From Populus alba (taxonomy: Eukaryota > Streptophyta > Magnoliopsida > Malpighiales > Salicaceae): 64,000 nt of DNA. The notes beneath the pieces were generated by a model, which was not told the DNA's origin, did no database searches, and saw only the letters and a program-made list of their open reading frames with translations. This document shows, one piece after another, positions 11,781 to 23,274 of the stretch (its first letter is position 1; every line of letters begins with the position of its first letter). The stretch spans positions 7,405,026 to 7,469,025 of the forward strand of contig NC_133298.1 in assembly GCF_005239225.2 (NCBI RefSeq), read 5' to 3'. The translations under genes and the position numbers were made by a program.

Positions 11781-12791
11781 TATTATTTTAATGTAAAATT
11801 AAATAACTACTCTCAACCAAACCAACAATCAACAAAAAAACCTAAGACTAAAAAATCTTAATAACCTGGATCCCAATAAATCAAATTTTTGACTTTAAGG
11901 ATACATGTGTAATTGCACTACGTATCAAAAAACGAATACCTAAATATCCCTACCTGAATTTTTTTTTTTAATTTTAAGAATATTTTGATTATTTTGCTAT
12001 CTTTTAAAATATTAAATAAATAAAATACTTTTAAATAAATTAATAATAACTAATAAAATAAAATACTTTTAAATAAATTAATAATGAAAATACCAAAACA
12101 CCTTTTATTCAAAAGCAAAGCTAAGGCGATAGAAGTCACTCCGCTATTGTAGTTAATAGTGAAATGTGTTTATGTTATATAGAAATCAACTTTCCTATAT
12201 TCATTTGTATCATTTTTTTTTCTTAAGATAATTAAATAAATAAGGAATTTAGAGGCGGCTTCCCCAACCAAGGAGCTTAATATTGGACAAAAATCGTAAT
12301 TTTTGAAAATATTTTACAAAATCAATAAAAATCTCAAAATAATAATTTTATATCACAATAAAACAACATACATCATAAGTTGTGAATTAAGTTTTCTTTC
12401 AAGTTTATGGGTCTGACTAGTTTCTTAATTAATGATTAGAGATTTTCTTCAAATTAATGTTAATTTATATTATTAACAGGGTGACAAGAGAGCCTTCCAT
12501 GCCCAACACGAATAAGCCCAACCGATTTTATTTTATTTTCCCCGAACGTTATAACATTTTTTGTTCCTAGTATTTAATTTCTTTAATTCAAATCCAGACT
12601 AAATATTTGAATTAACAATTGGAGACTTAAACTCCTAGCCGTTGGCCAGTTTATTTTAATATCAGTATATTAAAATGATTCAAAAATACTAAAAATATAT
12701 ATATAAAAAAATTTTAATTTTTTTTTAAAAAAAATATAAAAACAAATATAACGTTAAACTCTCACGAGATATAACTTCGTCATAGCAATCC
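11781..12791. other. AT-rich intergenic DNA
   Basis: No gene is visible. 12008-12082 contains a short duplicated segment (AAATACTTTTAAATAAATTA twice, 45 bp apart), and 12655-12745 resembles a fragment of the local MITE. Confidence 0.4.
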
Positions 12792-13080
12792 TTAATTCCA
12801 ACAAATATATTTAACATCAATTCCCATTATTTGTTGGAGTCTTCTTACAGCCACTTGTTGATTTCTTGAACTCTGGATCTGGTTGTCTGTTTCGGAGGAA
12901 AGTTTGCTTTCATGGCAGCAGCAGTCACTAATCTCGTCAACAAGAGATCCCTTTCCTCGTGGAAAGGTCAGGATAAAAGAAACATCATAGGAAAGTGGTG
13001 GTGGATCTTCCTTCACGGCTGATATTTCTTCTGTGGCTCTGCTTAAAGCGGCAGGATCATGTTCTTGGTCAATTCTGTGT
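12792..13080 (-). pseudogene. Unidentified coding-like fragment
   Basis: A minus-strand open frame of about 95 codons runs through EEISAVKEDPPPLSYDVSF, then FPRGKGSLVDEISDCCCHES and ends RLQQIMGIDVKYICWN. Composition is more balanced than the flanks and the frame is free of stops for nearly 290 bp. It lacks an upstream Met in a good context, no flanking exon was found, and I recognise no family. It may be an exon relic or chance. Confidence 0.25.
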
Positions 13081-13169
13081 GTTCTTTAATCGTTCCTTGG
13101 TGGCTGCCACTAAAAACCCTAGTAATCTGGGTTAAGCTCCGGCTCTGAAGTGATTAACTTATGGCCACA

Positions 13170-14087
13170 AGTTTGGTAATCCTAAGGGATGACGATTTGA
13201 TGCAAAACGTGTGGATAATGATTTAAATCTACCTGAATGGATGCTTTTTTTCATGATAGTTGTATTTATTGATGAATATAGCATGAATATTATAAAACCC
13301 AATCTAAAATTTAATTTAAATCAAATCCGAAATATATATTTGTACTATATAAAATATTTATCTATTTTTTAAATTCAATATATATATATATATATTACTA
13401 TTTAATTTTTTGTTAAATAATAAATAATAGTTGTAAAATAAATATCCTTATGAATATCTAAAATCTGATGAATATAAGATATGAAGATTTAAATTTTTTT
13501 ACTCCATTGATAATGAGTTGAATATAAATATAAAAAATAAAACTAATGGATATTTATTGTCATCCCTTCTAATAAAGAGTGTTTGAAATATTGATAATAC
13601 TTGTTTTTTTAAAATACTTTTATACTTAAAAATATATTAAAATAATATAACACTCAGCTCTTTTTAATTAAATTATTAAATTAATCAGAACATAATAATG
13701 AATTTAAGTAAATTTCAAGTATTACGTTTTTTTTTTAAAAAAAAAATGTGCTAAAAACAATATAAAACCATTTTTTCCAGTAGTTCAAGTTTCAAATTGA
13801 GGTAGTTATTTGATGCATGTAAATGTTACATATAATATGTATATATACAAGAAATTTATTAACCCACCAACTACTAATATATATTTTAGCATGTCATTGC
13901 TTTAATTAGTATGAAGTGAATATTATATTTATAATTATATCACTATTTTCTCCATATTCTAGTTTTTTTTTTTTTTTGGCAAACACAATCTAATATTACT
14001 GCAAGGCATAGAGGGGGAGGTCATAAATATCTATACTGTAAAATCAATTTTTGACGAAATGAAAAATACATATATGATAGAATCGTA
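13170..14087. other. AT-rich intergenic DNA with MITE fragment
   Basis: 13565-13760 resembles a decayed GTGTTTGG-family MITE (AAAATATATTAAAATAATAT core). A (TA)n run is at 13379-13396. No gene is visible. Confidence 0.4.
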
Positions 14088-14718
14088 ACTGTAGAAGACC
14101 AAGTCCATGAAGAAGAACAGGTCAACCAAAACTCTTCAATATCAACAACCGGTTCCTGAAATAAAGGAGATAATGTTAACAACACAAGATAAGATAATAA
14201 GAAGATAATAGGTCTTTCAAATTCAAATGTAGATCATGCTTAAGCTAAGTGACATGATGTTGTTGCTTTACATTCAAACTCTGTACAACTCAAAGTCTAT
14301 TTAAAGACAACAAGAATGAAGAACAAACAGCAGAAGAATAATAATATTCAACAGTTCTTCAATCTCTCTTCAGTTCATACTTTAATTCTCTATTGTTTTA
14401 TGGTATCAAAGCCTCTAAAAAGACCAACGTCTATTTACTATTGATTCACAATGACTTCCTCATCTTCCACCTCAAATAATTCTGTTGTTTGTTCTTCATT
14501 CTCGTTGTCTTTAAATAGACTTTGAGTTGTACAGAGTTTGAATGTAAAGCAACAACATCATGTCAATTAGCTTAAGCATGATCTACATTTGAATTTGAAA
14601 GATTTATTATCTTATCTTCTGTTGTTAACATTATCTCCTTTATTTCAGGAACCGGCTGTTGATATTGAAGAGTTTTGGTTGACCTGTTCTTCTTCATGGA
14701 CTTGGTCTTCTACAGTAA
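14088..14718. mobile_element. Rearranged Ty1/copia LTR fold-back (inverted LTR pair)
   Basis: Left arm 14088-14330 and right arm 14484-14718 are inverted copies about 95% alike; the main difference is an extra GAAGATAATAGGT in the left arm. Each arm holds a purine tract (AAATAAAGGAGATAA) directly before an LTR start (TGTTAACAAC at 14174 plus; at 14630 reading minus). After the left LTR, 14401-14413 reads TGGTATCAAAGCC, a tRNA-iMet-type primer-binding site with one mismatch, and 14450 starts a gag-like ATGACTTCCTCATCTTCC. So an internal end, LTR, PBS and gag start are followed by an inverted LTR and internal end. This is not a normal insertion; it fits autointegration or recombination of retroelement cDNA. 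Confidence 0.7.
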
Positions 14719-14877
14719 CCATAGAATACGACCCTGATCGAAATGAATACATTTGTCTTATATACTATGGAAATAGTGAGAAGAGATATATTTTACATCC
14801 AAAAGAGTCTATAATTGGAGATACCATTATTTCTGGTATAGAAGTTCCTATAAAAATGAAAAATACTCTATCTTTGA
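14719..14877 (+). pseudogene. rpl2: Plastid rpl2 exon 1 fragment in the nucleus (NUPT)
   Basis: The plus frame reads [20 protein letters not shown], then [20 protein letters not shown] and [10 protein letters not shown], clearly the middle of plastid ribosomal protein L2 up to its exon 1 end. Compared with the conserved plastid protein (for example HYGDGEKRY, HPRGAIIGDT, KMGNALPL), most changes (D>N, G>S, G>E, R>K, V>I, T>I, P>S) need G-to-A or C-to-T changes, the mark of methylated-C deamination in nuclear plastid DNA. The 5' part of the gene is missing: homology begins exactly at the edge of the copia fold-back. The open frame reads from the LTR into rpl2 by chance. Not functional. Confidence 0.85.
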
Positions 14878-15030
14878 GTGCGGTTTGAACTATTGATTTA
14901 TGTAATTAAAAGTAACCAAGTAAGTTTACGACGAAACCTAGAAATCAATCACTGATCCAATTTGAGTACCTCTTCATGATAGACCTCAACAGAAAATTGA
15001 AGTGTAAGGGTGGCAGATGACCAGTGACCC
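14878..15030 (+). pseudogene. Plastid rpl2 group II intron, 5' fragment (NUPT)
   Basis: Right after the exon 1 end comes GTGCGGTTTGAACTATTGAT, the 5' start of the rpl2 group II intron (GUGYG type). Homology continues through ACGACGAAACCTAGAAA and TGATCCAATTTGAGTACCTC, then fades near 15030. Retention of the intron shows that the nuclear copy came from DNA, not from spliced RNA. Confidence 0.8.
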
Positions 15031-15439
15031 AAAAAAACAAAAGAATTGGTTATATTTTTCATTCGATCTCCTCTTCTTTTATAAATCTTATAGCCAAACT
15101 AATTATCTATTTATTTTTTTATTTTTTTCTAGATTATTTTATTATATTTTTTTTTCAATTGTAAATTTCTAATTAAGAACAATACTTATTAGAATTAAAA
15201 AAGACATCTCTTGCTTTTCATTCTGATTTCTATAAAAAATAAACACTATGATTCGCATTTCGAACAGGGATGAATTGTTAATTTTATCCTATAAATTATC
15301 TTATAAAAATAATCATCTATTAATACTGCCATTTTTTTTTTAGATTTTATGTATATATTAACGTCAGTACTGGTGATAATTGGCTCCTTTAACTCCTATA
15401 ATTATTGCATTTTGTTCTTTGAATTGAACTATCACAAAC
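15031..15439. other. AT-rich intergenic DNA
   Basis: T-rich DNA between the plastid fragment and the next coding-like block; nothing else recognised. Confidence 0.4.
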
Positions 15440-15870
15440 ATCATCTAACTTATTAGCACAGTCGAAGGTCCAGTAATAATTACAGAAGGATTGCAAGAAT
15501 GATTAGCACCACCGTTGGGATCTCTATTATTGTTGTTGCCAGTACTGTCACCGTCAGCATCAGGGTTGATGACGCTTTACACCACCATTTGACCAACCTG
15601 TTGTGGTGCCCCTGCCACAAACGCTCGAGCCATTGTATCAATTATGGTGCCCTTTCCGTCCCCATTAGGCCCCCCGTTTGGCTGTTCATAGCTAGCCTCC
15701 TGGGGCGGCTGCGGCTGCGGCTGCGGCTGCTGCTGCATAGGCATAGCTGATCCCATGCTTTGGCTCTGCCTTAGAACATTAGCACCTCCAGGTCCAGGCT
15801 GATGCTGGTATTGAATGCTGACATATTATTGTGGTTTTCCACTACCTCTATTTTTCTTCTGAGGCACTTT
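15440..15870 (-). pseudogene. Fragment of a Gln/Pro/Gly-rich protein gene, unidentified
   Basis: One minus-strand frame reads YVSIQYQHQPGPGGANVLRQ, SQSMGSAMPMQQQPQPQPQP, then EQPNGGPNGDGKGTIIDTMA and VAGAPQQVGQMVV before a stop. After that stop the same frame stays coding-like (NPDADGDSTGNNNNRDPNGG). A further in-frame stop lies upstream (GKPQ*YVS). GC content is well above the flanks (GGGGCGGCTGCGGCTGCGG near 15705). The low-complexity Q/P/G/N composition suggests a transcriptional co-regulator or similar, but I cannot name the family. No start codon or splice frame completes it, so it is probably a decayed gene piece. Confidence 0.4.
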
Positions 15871-17104
15871 CTATCTTCCGTTAACAATCTATATTAGTTA
15901 ACTGTTAAAATTTGAGTTGATTTTTAATAAAAACTAGTTAATTTTACTCTAGCTTTATTCCAAGTCAGATAATTTTTTTCTAATAAAAAAAAATAAATTT
16001 ATAGGTTTTTTTAATGTGTTTTTTAATATAAAAAAATTCTCAATCATAAATTAAAATACTTATACACATATCTAATTAATTAAATTATAATTTCATCAAG
16101 AGATAAATAATATTAAGATATTTAATCTCGCATCATGGATCATAAGTTATGTTTAATAACTCTATTTTTTAGAAATAATTTGTTTATTTAATTAAATGAT
16201 TATCTATGTTAATAAAGGGTAAAAAAAAGTTATTAACAAAATTGAAATAAAACTATGAAAAACAACTATAAAAAAAAAATCTTAAAGAAAAAAAATGAAA
16301 AAAAAATTAAACTAATATATTATTGAATGATGAAAATAAAAGAAATATTAATTTAAAAAAAATTATTAAAATAAATTTAACAAGGAATAAAAAAAGAATC
16401 GAGATAATCCAAGTTATTTTTAAAATTAAAAAATATATATAAAAATGAGCCATGATCCCTGTTCTTCAAGCTAGTTTCTTCTCCTGCGCACTTTACATGG
16501 AAAAAAAAAAAAGTGGAGATGGATAAGAGTAAAAATGTCAAAGAGTTTAAGGACCTAATTTGAGAATGGATAGCTAACAAAAATAACTAGTTTCGGGACT
16601 TAAATTGATCTTTCCGAAAATTAGTTTCTTAATTTGACGATGAAGGGAATCTAACCATTTGACCTACCAAAATTCGAATGCATGCAAACCATTTTCTCTA
16701 CATGTATGATGTAAATATCAAATTGAAATATACAAGTGCTCCGGCCAAGAAATGCCTTTTAATCTAGAAGGGCTGTAATCAAGCAGAAACCCACATAGAC
16801 GTCCGGCCACCGTATGGGGTAGCAACACAAATAGAAGCCATAACAATGCAGTCTTTCGAGCGTCTCAAACCACGAGAGGGAAGCCAAGAGACATGCAAGA
16901 CTTTCTGGGCTTTCAAGAGTTACTTTAGATAAACAGAAATGACAAACATGACACAGGTTATTTCATCTGCAACTGAAATTCATGTGCTTTAAGCTGTTCT
17001 CGATTCAAACAACAACAAAGTTCAACTATCAAACTATCAACATAAGGTGGGAAGAAATCCCATTTATTTTTATTGTACAGAGAGACTTGCTTTCATTTTT
17101 CAGT
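15871..17104. other. Intergenic DNA and 3' region of PYD1
   Basis: 15871-16690 is A-rich with no recognisable feature. 16740-17104 is more balanced and lies directly after the PYD1 stop codon on the minus strand, so it probably includes that 3'UTR. No separate gene is supported. Confidence 0.4.
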
Positions 17105-20100
17105 TTAGTTAGAAACCATGCTCTCGGTCTCTTTCACAAAACCATCCCCGGTCCAATCTTTGTCAGACTGCAAACCTTTCTTGATAGCTTTCCTCTGTTG
17201 TATCGCTTCTTGTTGCCGGCGCACCAAATCCGTGTGCGTTGTGAAATACTCGAGAGATGCTCTGAAAGGCCAACAGAATGAAAGCAACAAATTTGAGATA
17301 AAATGTGCAGGTGATTTTTTATATCTGCAACTTAAGAGATCTTCGATCGATAAAAATACATACCCTCTGAAATCTTCTATTGATGAGAAGTTGTGCATTT
17401 TCATAAAATCCTTCAGCTCATCGCAGAGTTTCTTCACAAGACCATATCCATGCATCATAACTCCAGTGCATACCTGAAGTAAAAAAAATAAATGATCTTA
17501 AATATTTGCGCACACAATACAACAGTTTGTTTAGAAATCATTTTCGTTTACTAAAGGAGTAATAAAGTAATTAAAGATAGCTTTTGAAAAATACTATCAC
17601 AGTTTACTAACATGAGCACTTAAAGTGCAGCAGGCGATTCTGTTTTAATTCAGTAGGAATATTGGAAAGAGCAGAGCCACTATAAGTCTCACTAAACACA
17701 AACTGAAATGGATAACATCTGGAAGCAAGGGTGACATTTAAGTAGTTGTCCCTACCTCACACCTGCCTACAGATATATACCGCTTGGAAATCAAAGTCCC
17801 TTCAAGTGATAACTCTTTGCTAAAATCTCAAGTCCTTAGTTCCAATTGCAAAAATTCATAGCATAAATGTTGCAACCAGGTAGCCATGCATAATTAAAGA
17901 AGTATACCAGCTCTGCCTTCAATAATTAGAAGGTAAGGCAACAGATTCCTAGCTTCCAGAGAGTAAAGTCCCAATTAAATTAATCAAAAGCTGATTATCA
18001 ATGGGTGAGTTCTTCATCCATGCCACTGTACTATGCTTTATAGAATTGCATCTAGGTCTCATATAAACAAACCAAAGTATATTGTAAAACCTTGATCAAG
18101 AACATATTTTTTTTCTTATTCCTTGTGGAAGATGTGTACTTGGACACTGACTTGTACTTGTGGGTCTATCCATGGCTCAATAATCTGGCTTTTGAAGTTT
18201 TCACTTTTGAGTTAAAGTGTGTTAAACTGTACAGAACATCAAGCTCAGGTTACACAGACATGGTGCTGGTTTGTCACACGTGAACTTCGATAATAACTAA
18301 AAAGAACTTCTAAATCTATTCTTTCTTTTTTCAAGTCTGTTATTCTTTTTTTCCTTTTTGCATAGTCTTTAGGCTTTCGTCCAGCAAATAATAGCATGAA
18401 AGAATAACTCACTTAGTGTCACCCCAGGCAGTTTAAATATAAATAACAGCATGAGACAACATGTCTAAACCATAACCACAATACCAATCTTTGTGGTTGA
18501 ATAGGCAACTGATATTAATCAGGTAGATGTGAATGAGATGAGACAATAAGAACATGATAAATAAAATGCAATGAAAATACTCTTGCCCACCTGAACTGTA
18601 TTTGCTCCAACAAGAATAAATTCAGCAGCATCACTGCCTGTCTCAACACCTCCAATACCAGAAAGTGAGTATTGCTCCGAATCAAATTCTGATTTCATCA
18701 TTTTGGCAATATTCATTACTTTCCCAAGTGCAATAGGGTGGACTGCTTTGGAAGAGTAACCCCCAGGAGTTGAATATCTGACAATAAGATTTAGGTATGT
18801 AAGTTTTATTTAAGGAATAATGATCAATAGGAAAATTTGTCATTTCTCAGCTAATACAAACCCTTCAACGCAAGGCTCTGGCCGTAAAGTTTTCAGATTT
18901 ATTCCCATTACACTCATGATGGTGTTAATAGCAGCCACTCCCTCGCATCCTGATTTTAGTGACACCCTGGCAGGCTGTACAACAGGTAGGAATGAAGTTA
19001 TGACTAAAAACTCAACTGAAATGTTACTGCCCTACTGCAGACTACATTTTGAATAAAAAAAAATGAAAATAGATGGATGGGATCAAAAGATTTATGCTAT
19101 TTTATCACACAAGAGTTACTAATCCAAACATATGAGATGAACGGAATTGTATTTTCTGTATTACATATACTCAAAAGGGTATGGTGTTTTAAATATTTTT
19201 TTAGATTAGATTTTTTATGCTATAAACTAGAGAAGAAAACTGTCCATTAAGGAAGTAATATCAACTTTTTGCAAGGCTGGGTCAATTGTATAAGATTAAT
19301 TTGTGAATTCAGAAGCTCAACTGAACGTTTGTCCTAGATAGAATGATTGGTAAAATTACAATTTCATAAAATGTTATACAACCTGTAAGGACTTTTTCGG
19401 TCTAAGGTGTCATTTCATCAAGCCAGGAAAAAGGGTAGTGAATCTCATGAATGAGTGCCACAATAAGAAAAAATGAGATTAAAATTTTCTGCAATAAGTT
19501 GTCACAATCAGTTGAATCGCAACCCCAACTTCAAAGCAAAAAGGCTTTTATATACCAAATTTTTTCAGTGAAAAAATTTGAAAAGCGTTGTCATTTTGAT
19601 CTTTCCTTAGCAACAGGTCTTGTATATTGAACCCTATACATAACAAAAAAGGAAATTTCCATCCCTGGCCAAGTATTTTTAAAATGCATGCATACGGTCA
19701 AGCTTAAAATACAAGTGTACTAACAAAAGGAGAAACTGACCTGTGTTATGTCAGTGATGTTAGGAGTCATCTTTGCCCATACTGGGACAGTAGCTTTTGC
19801 ATTAATCCAGCCACAGACCTCTTCCAACAATGCACAATCTTGGCCAACTGCAGCACCCATTTTACGCTCAGGCATACCATGAGGACATGAGAAGTTGATT
19901 TCTAAAGCATCCTAAGAAACATTTCACGAATCTTAGATGACAGAAAGCATCCAATTTAAAGATTAGCACAGAAGTAAGCAATCGGTGAGGACTAAATCTT
20001 ACAATTCCAGTTTGCTCTACTCGGTCAATAAGTTCCTCCCATGCAGCTTTGTTATACTCCTCCATGATTGAAGCAATGAGAATCCTATCAGGATATTCTT

Positions 20101-21065
20101 CTTTTAATTGCTTAAATTCTTTCAACATTGTTTCAAGAGGCCGGTCACTTATGAGTTCTATATTCTCCCAACCAATAATTTGCCCCTTGGCCGAGCCATT
20201 TGCACCAGCTCGTAGCCTAGCATATCGAGGAGTTACATTTATAACTTTCGCTGCATCTAGTGACACCTGGCAAATCAAGAATTGAAGATCATTTTTTTTC
20301 CTTTTATGAATAGATCAAATAGCTTAGTATGCAAAGGTGACAGCATGCTTCAGATAAGTTGGAAAGAAAGATTTCTCCAATAAAACACAGAAACTATGAC
20401 CCTGGGCACTTCATTCATATGACGTGGTCAAAATGAGACAATTAAAATATCCTGGTCGAAACTGGTTGTTGCAAATGATAGTGCTTGTAAGAACATTTAA
20501 CTTATGAGATCAAGTTACAGAGCATCCCTGAAAAGTAATTATCAAAGCACACAATGCCCCTCGATTTCTTCAATCAACTGCCCTGTCAATACCTATATCA
20601 ATTACTAACTCACACAATCAACAAAACTACTTTATACTGATCAACATCTTGCATAAACAGCCAAATTATTCCTGAGAAAAGCTTTCATTTTTTTCCCCAC
20701 AATTTTGATACTAAAAAATAAATGTTTTATTTTGACAAAGACAAGGCAATCAATATCAGAGAGGAAAAGGAAGAAATAAAATCATGGCTTCTTGTGTTTG
20801 CATAAAATAAACTCAACCCATTTGAACAAGAGTCTAGGAACTGATCGAACAAAACCACAGTCAGCAATAATCGATATGATTATCAAACATAACCAAACTT
20901 CGAACCATTCGATCCCCCCTGGATATAGCCAAAACTCAACGGTAACATCGTGATCTTAAACATTAGCATTGATATGTTCCCACTTCCAAAATCACTCGAT
21001 CAAAACTATCCCAGAAGAATTGCTGAAGCAAATGGTATGCTTTCGATCAAAACTATCCCAGAAGA

Positions 21066-21096
<31 letters not shown>

Positions 21097-21477
21097 AACA
21101 GAAAAGAAATGAAATTAAGCCCTGCTTTGAGGATGTTCTCCTGATAAATTCAACAGAAAAAGAAAAACAGAAAAGAAAAGAGATATGGTGAAAAAGCTCA
21201 CAGTTTTAGCAATGACAGCACCCCAGCCTTCATCAAAAGCCCTTTTCATGACAGTATAATTGGTACCAGGTGGACCAGACCCAATAACAAACGGGTTAGG
21301 CATATGTAACCCATTTACAGTGACACTCAAATCAGGCTCTCCCTGATTCTGTCCTTGAGAACCCACCACCTTCAAGAACCCGGTTTTACCCCTGCCACGT
21401 TGAGTTTTCAAACGGAGCCGAGTAAACTCAGTAACAGAATTGCTCCCCCTGATCTGGGTCAAACTCAAAGAAGCCAT
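17105..21477 (-). CDS. PYD1: Dihydropyrimidine dehydrogenase (NADP+), chloroplastic
   Basis: Seven exons in phase: 21202-21477, 20003-20266, 19741-19911, 18862-18974, 18591-18777, 17364-17473 and 17105-17261; 1278 nt, 425 aa, almost the length of Arabidopsis PYD1 (426). It reduces uracil and thymine to dihydro forms, the first and rate-limiting step of pyrimidine catabolism. The first 45 residues are basic and Ser-rich without acidic residues, as expected of a chloroplast transit peptide. The FMN barrel of the dihydroorotate dehydrogenase superfamily follows: VNGLHMPNPFVIGSGPPGTN (from residue 54), NFSCPHGMPERKMG (186-199; its Cys189 matches the family's general-acid Cys), KMTPNITDIT, and the FMN-phosphate region GIGGVETGSDAAEFILVGAN. 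Plant enzymes lack the Fe-S and FAD domains of the animal protein, as here. All splice sites are GT-AG; no damage seen. Confidence 0.96.
20997..21093. repeat. Short tandem duplication and (TA)n in PYD1 intron 1
   Basis: A 24-base word (CGATCAAAACTATCCCAGAA and four more bases) occurs at 20997-21020 and again at 21044-21067, a 47-bp spacing. A (TA)12-like run follows to 21093. All lies in the first intron. Confidence 0.8.
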
Positions 21478-22250
21478 AACTAATCAACCAAGAAAGAGAA
21501 AGAAGATACAGAATTGTTTTCCGTAGTTAAATGTTTTATTAAATGAAAATGGAGATGGGAAAGAGTGTGATTGAATCTGATTTAATACGATTCAGTATGG
21601 GATAATTCAGAGGAATCGATTGCGTCTTTTGTAGTATCTGTATTTGATTTTACTGGTTTTGTTTTGAATACTCTACTGCTTGTCATTATTGACCTTCCTT
21701 GTCTGTCTGTCTTGCTGTTATATTTTATATTGATTGACATAAGATTTTTTTTTATTTTTTTTGTTAAACTGTAAGAAGTAATTTTGGATTAATGTTTACT
21801 ATTTTTGCTTAAAAAATATTAAAATAAAATTTGACTTGTGAGCCTACACAGACACCAGGAGGGGTTAGAGGAAGTCGGGATTTGATACATAATTATATCC
21901 AATTTATTTTTTAATATTTTACCAGATATAAATTTGATTCATTTATTTTGTTAAGATCAAACGGGTTGAAATGTAATGTTAGGCTAAATTTTTTATAGAT
22001 ATTATAGTTATTCATTCTATAAATATATTATTTTTTTATTTAATAATTTCAAAAAAAAAATTAGTTGTCACTTATGGAACTATATAAGACCTTTAAAATA
22101 CATATATTATGAACAACATCAAAATTATTATAAATTTTATATAAAAATAAAATAAAAATCATAGTCAAACATTTCATTATGATTCAATATGATGCAAAAA
22201 CAAATTATTAAGAAGAGAATATAAAATGTTTTTTAGATTTGTGATTTAAT
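21478..22250. other. PYD1 5' flank and AT-rich intergenic DNA
   Basis: 21478-21650 likely contains the PYD1 leader and promoter (TTAAATG-rich, no clean TATA box chosen). The rest is AT-rich without recognised elements. Confidence 0.35.
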
Positions 22251-23274
22251 TAAGGTCATGTTTGTTTCTCGGAAAGTAGATTCCAGGAAACTATTTTTCC
22301 AAACTTTCCTGTGTTTGTTTGTCATTAAAAAAAGTTAGTCAACAAAAAACACTTTTCGGTCAACGGAAAAACACTTTCTAGTAAAAAAAAAACACTTTCC
22401 AGTCAATGAAAAATATTTTAGTCAAAGAAAAATTTGGCTTGGTTTTCAGGAAAGTATTTTCTTTTAGCTGTGTTTGTTTTTCGAAAAGTGATTTCTGGGA
22501 AAATCACTTTCCAAACTTTCTATTTTTTGTTTGTCCATTATAAAAATTGGTTAACGGAAAAAACTTTTCAATAAAAAAAAAATTTAACTTGGTTTTCAGG
22601 AAAGTGTTTTCCTGAAATATTTGGGCGGAAAACACTTTTTCGAAGTTGTGAAAAATTTAGAAATGCCATTATTTGCTGATTATATCAAATTTGATCCTCA
22701 AACTTTTAATTGTTATATATATTTTGTTTTGAATATTTATTTTTTAATTTCATCTTTTAAAATTTTATTTTTATATTAACTATGATCCTTATTTTTATAA
22801 TTGCTATTTTTTTTTTTCTTCTCATTTTTTTATTGAAATTTTTTTATCTATCAAATTCGGTCCTCATTCTTTTGATTGTTACTTATTTTATTTGAAATAA
22901 TTTATGAAATGTTGATTATTATTATTATTTTAATTTCTTCATCGCTCTTTTTTTTTTAATTTTTTTAAATTTGATCTCTATTATTTTGATTATTATTTAT
23001 TTTATTTGAGATAATTTATAAAATTATATTTTTTTTTTCAATTTCATTCTCATTTAACTTTTTAATTTGTAAGATTTGTTCCTCATTATTTTAATAAACT
23101 TGAGAAAAATAAAATATTAATAAGTTATTTTCCAGCTCATTTTTCATTACATAACAAAACATTAGAAAGTGTTTTTCAACTTATTTTCCATTACACTACC
23201 AAACATCGGAAAATATTTTCTCGGAATTCACTTTCCAAAAAGAAACTACTTTCCAGCAAATAAACGGGGCCTAA
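22251..23274. mobile_element. Harbinger/Tourist-like non-autonomous DNA element, about 1 kb
   Basis: The ends form imperfect terminal inverted repeats of about 27 bp: GGTCATGTTTGTTTCTCGGA (left) and, on the opposite strand, GGCCCCGTTTATTTGCTGGA (right), both going on to AAGTAG. TAA flanks both sides, matching the 3-bp TWA target duplication of PIF/Harbinger elements. The left part holds several repeats of a GGAAAGTGTTTT-like word (22270-22640), including a second end-like sequence (GTGTTTGTTTTTCG at 22465) that suggests nesting or duplication. No transposase ORF. A truncated relative lies at 46310-46662. Confidence 0.65.

Noticed and set aside
14589..14888. A 99-aa plus ORF that looks intact and includes an rpl2 segment.
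   Set aside because: Its first 40 codons are inverted LTR and copia internal DNA; the rpl2 part is a fragment followed by its intron. Not a gene.
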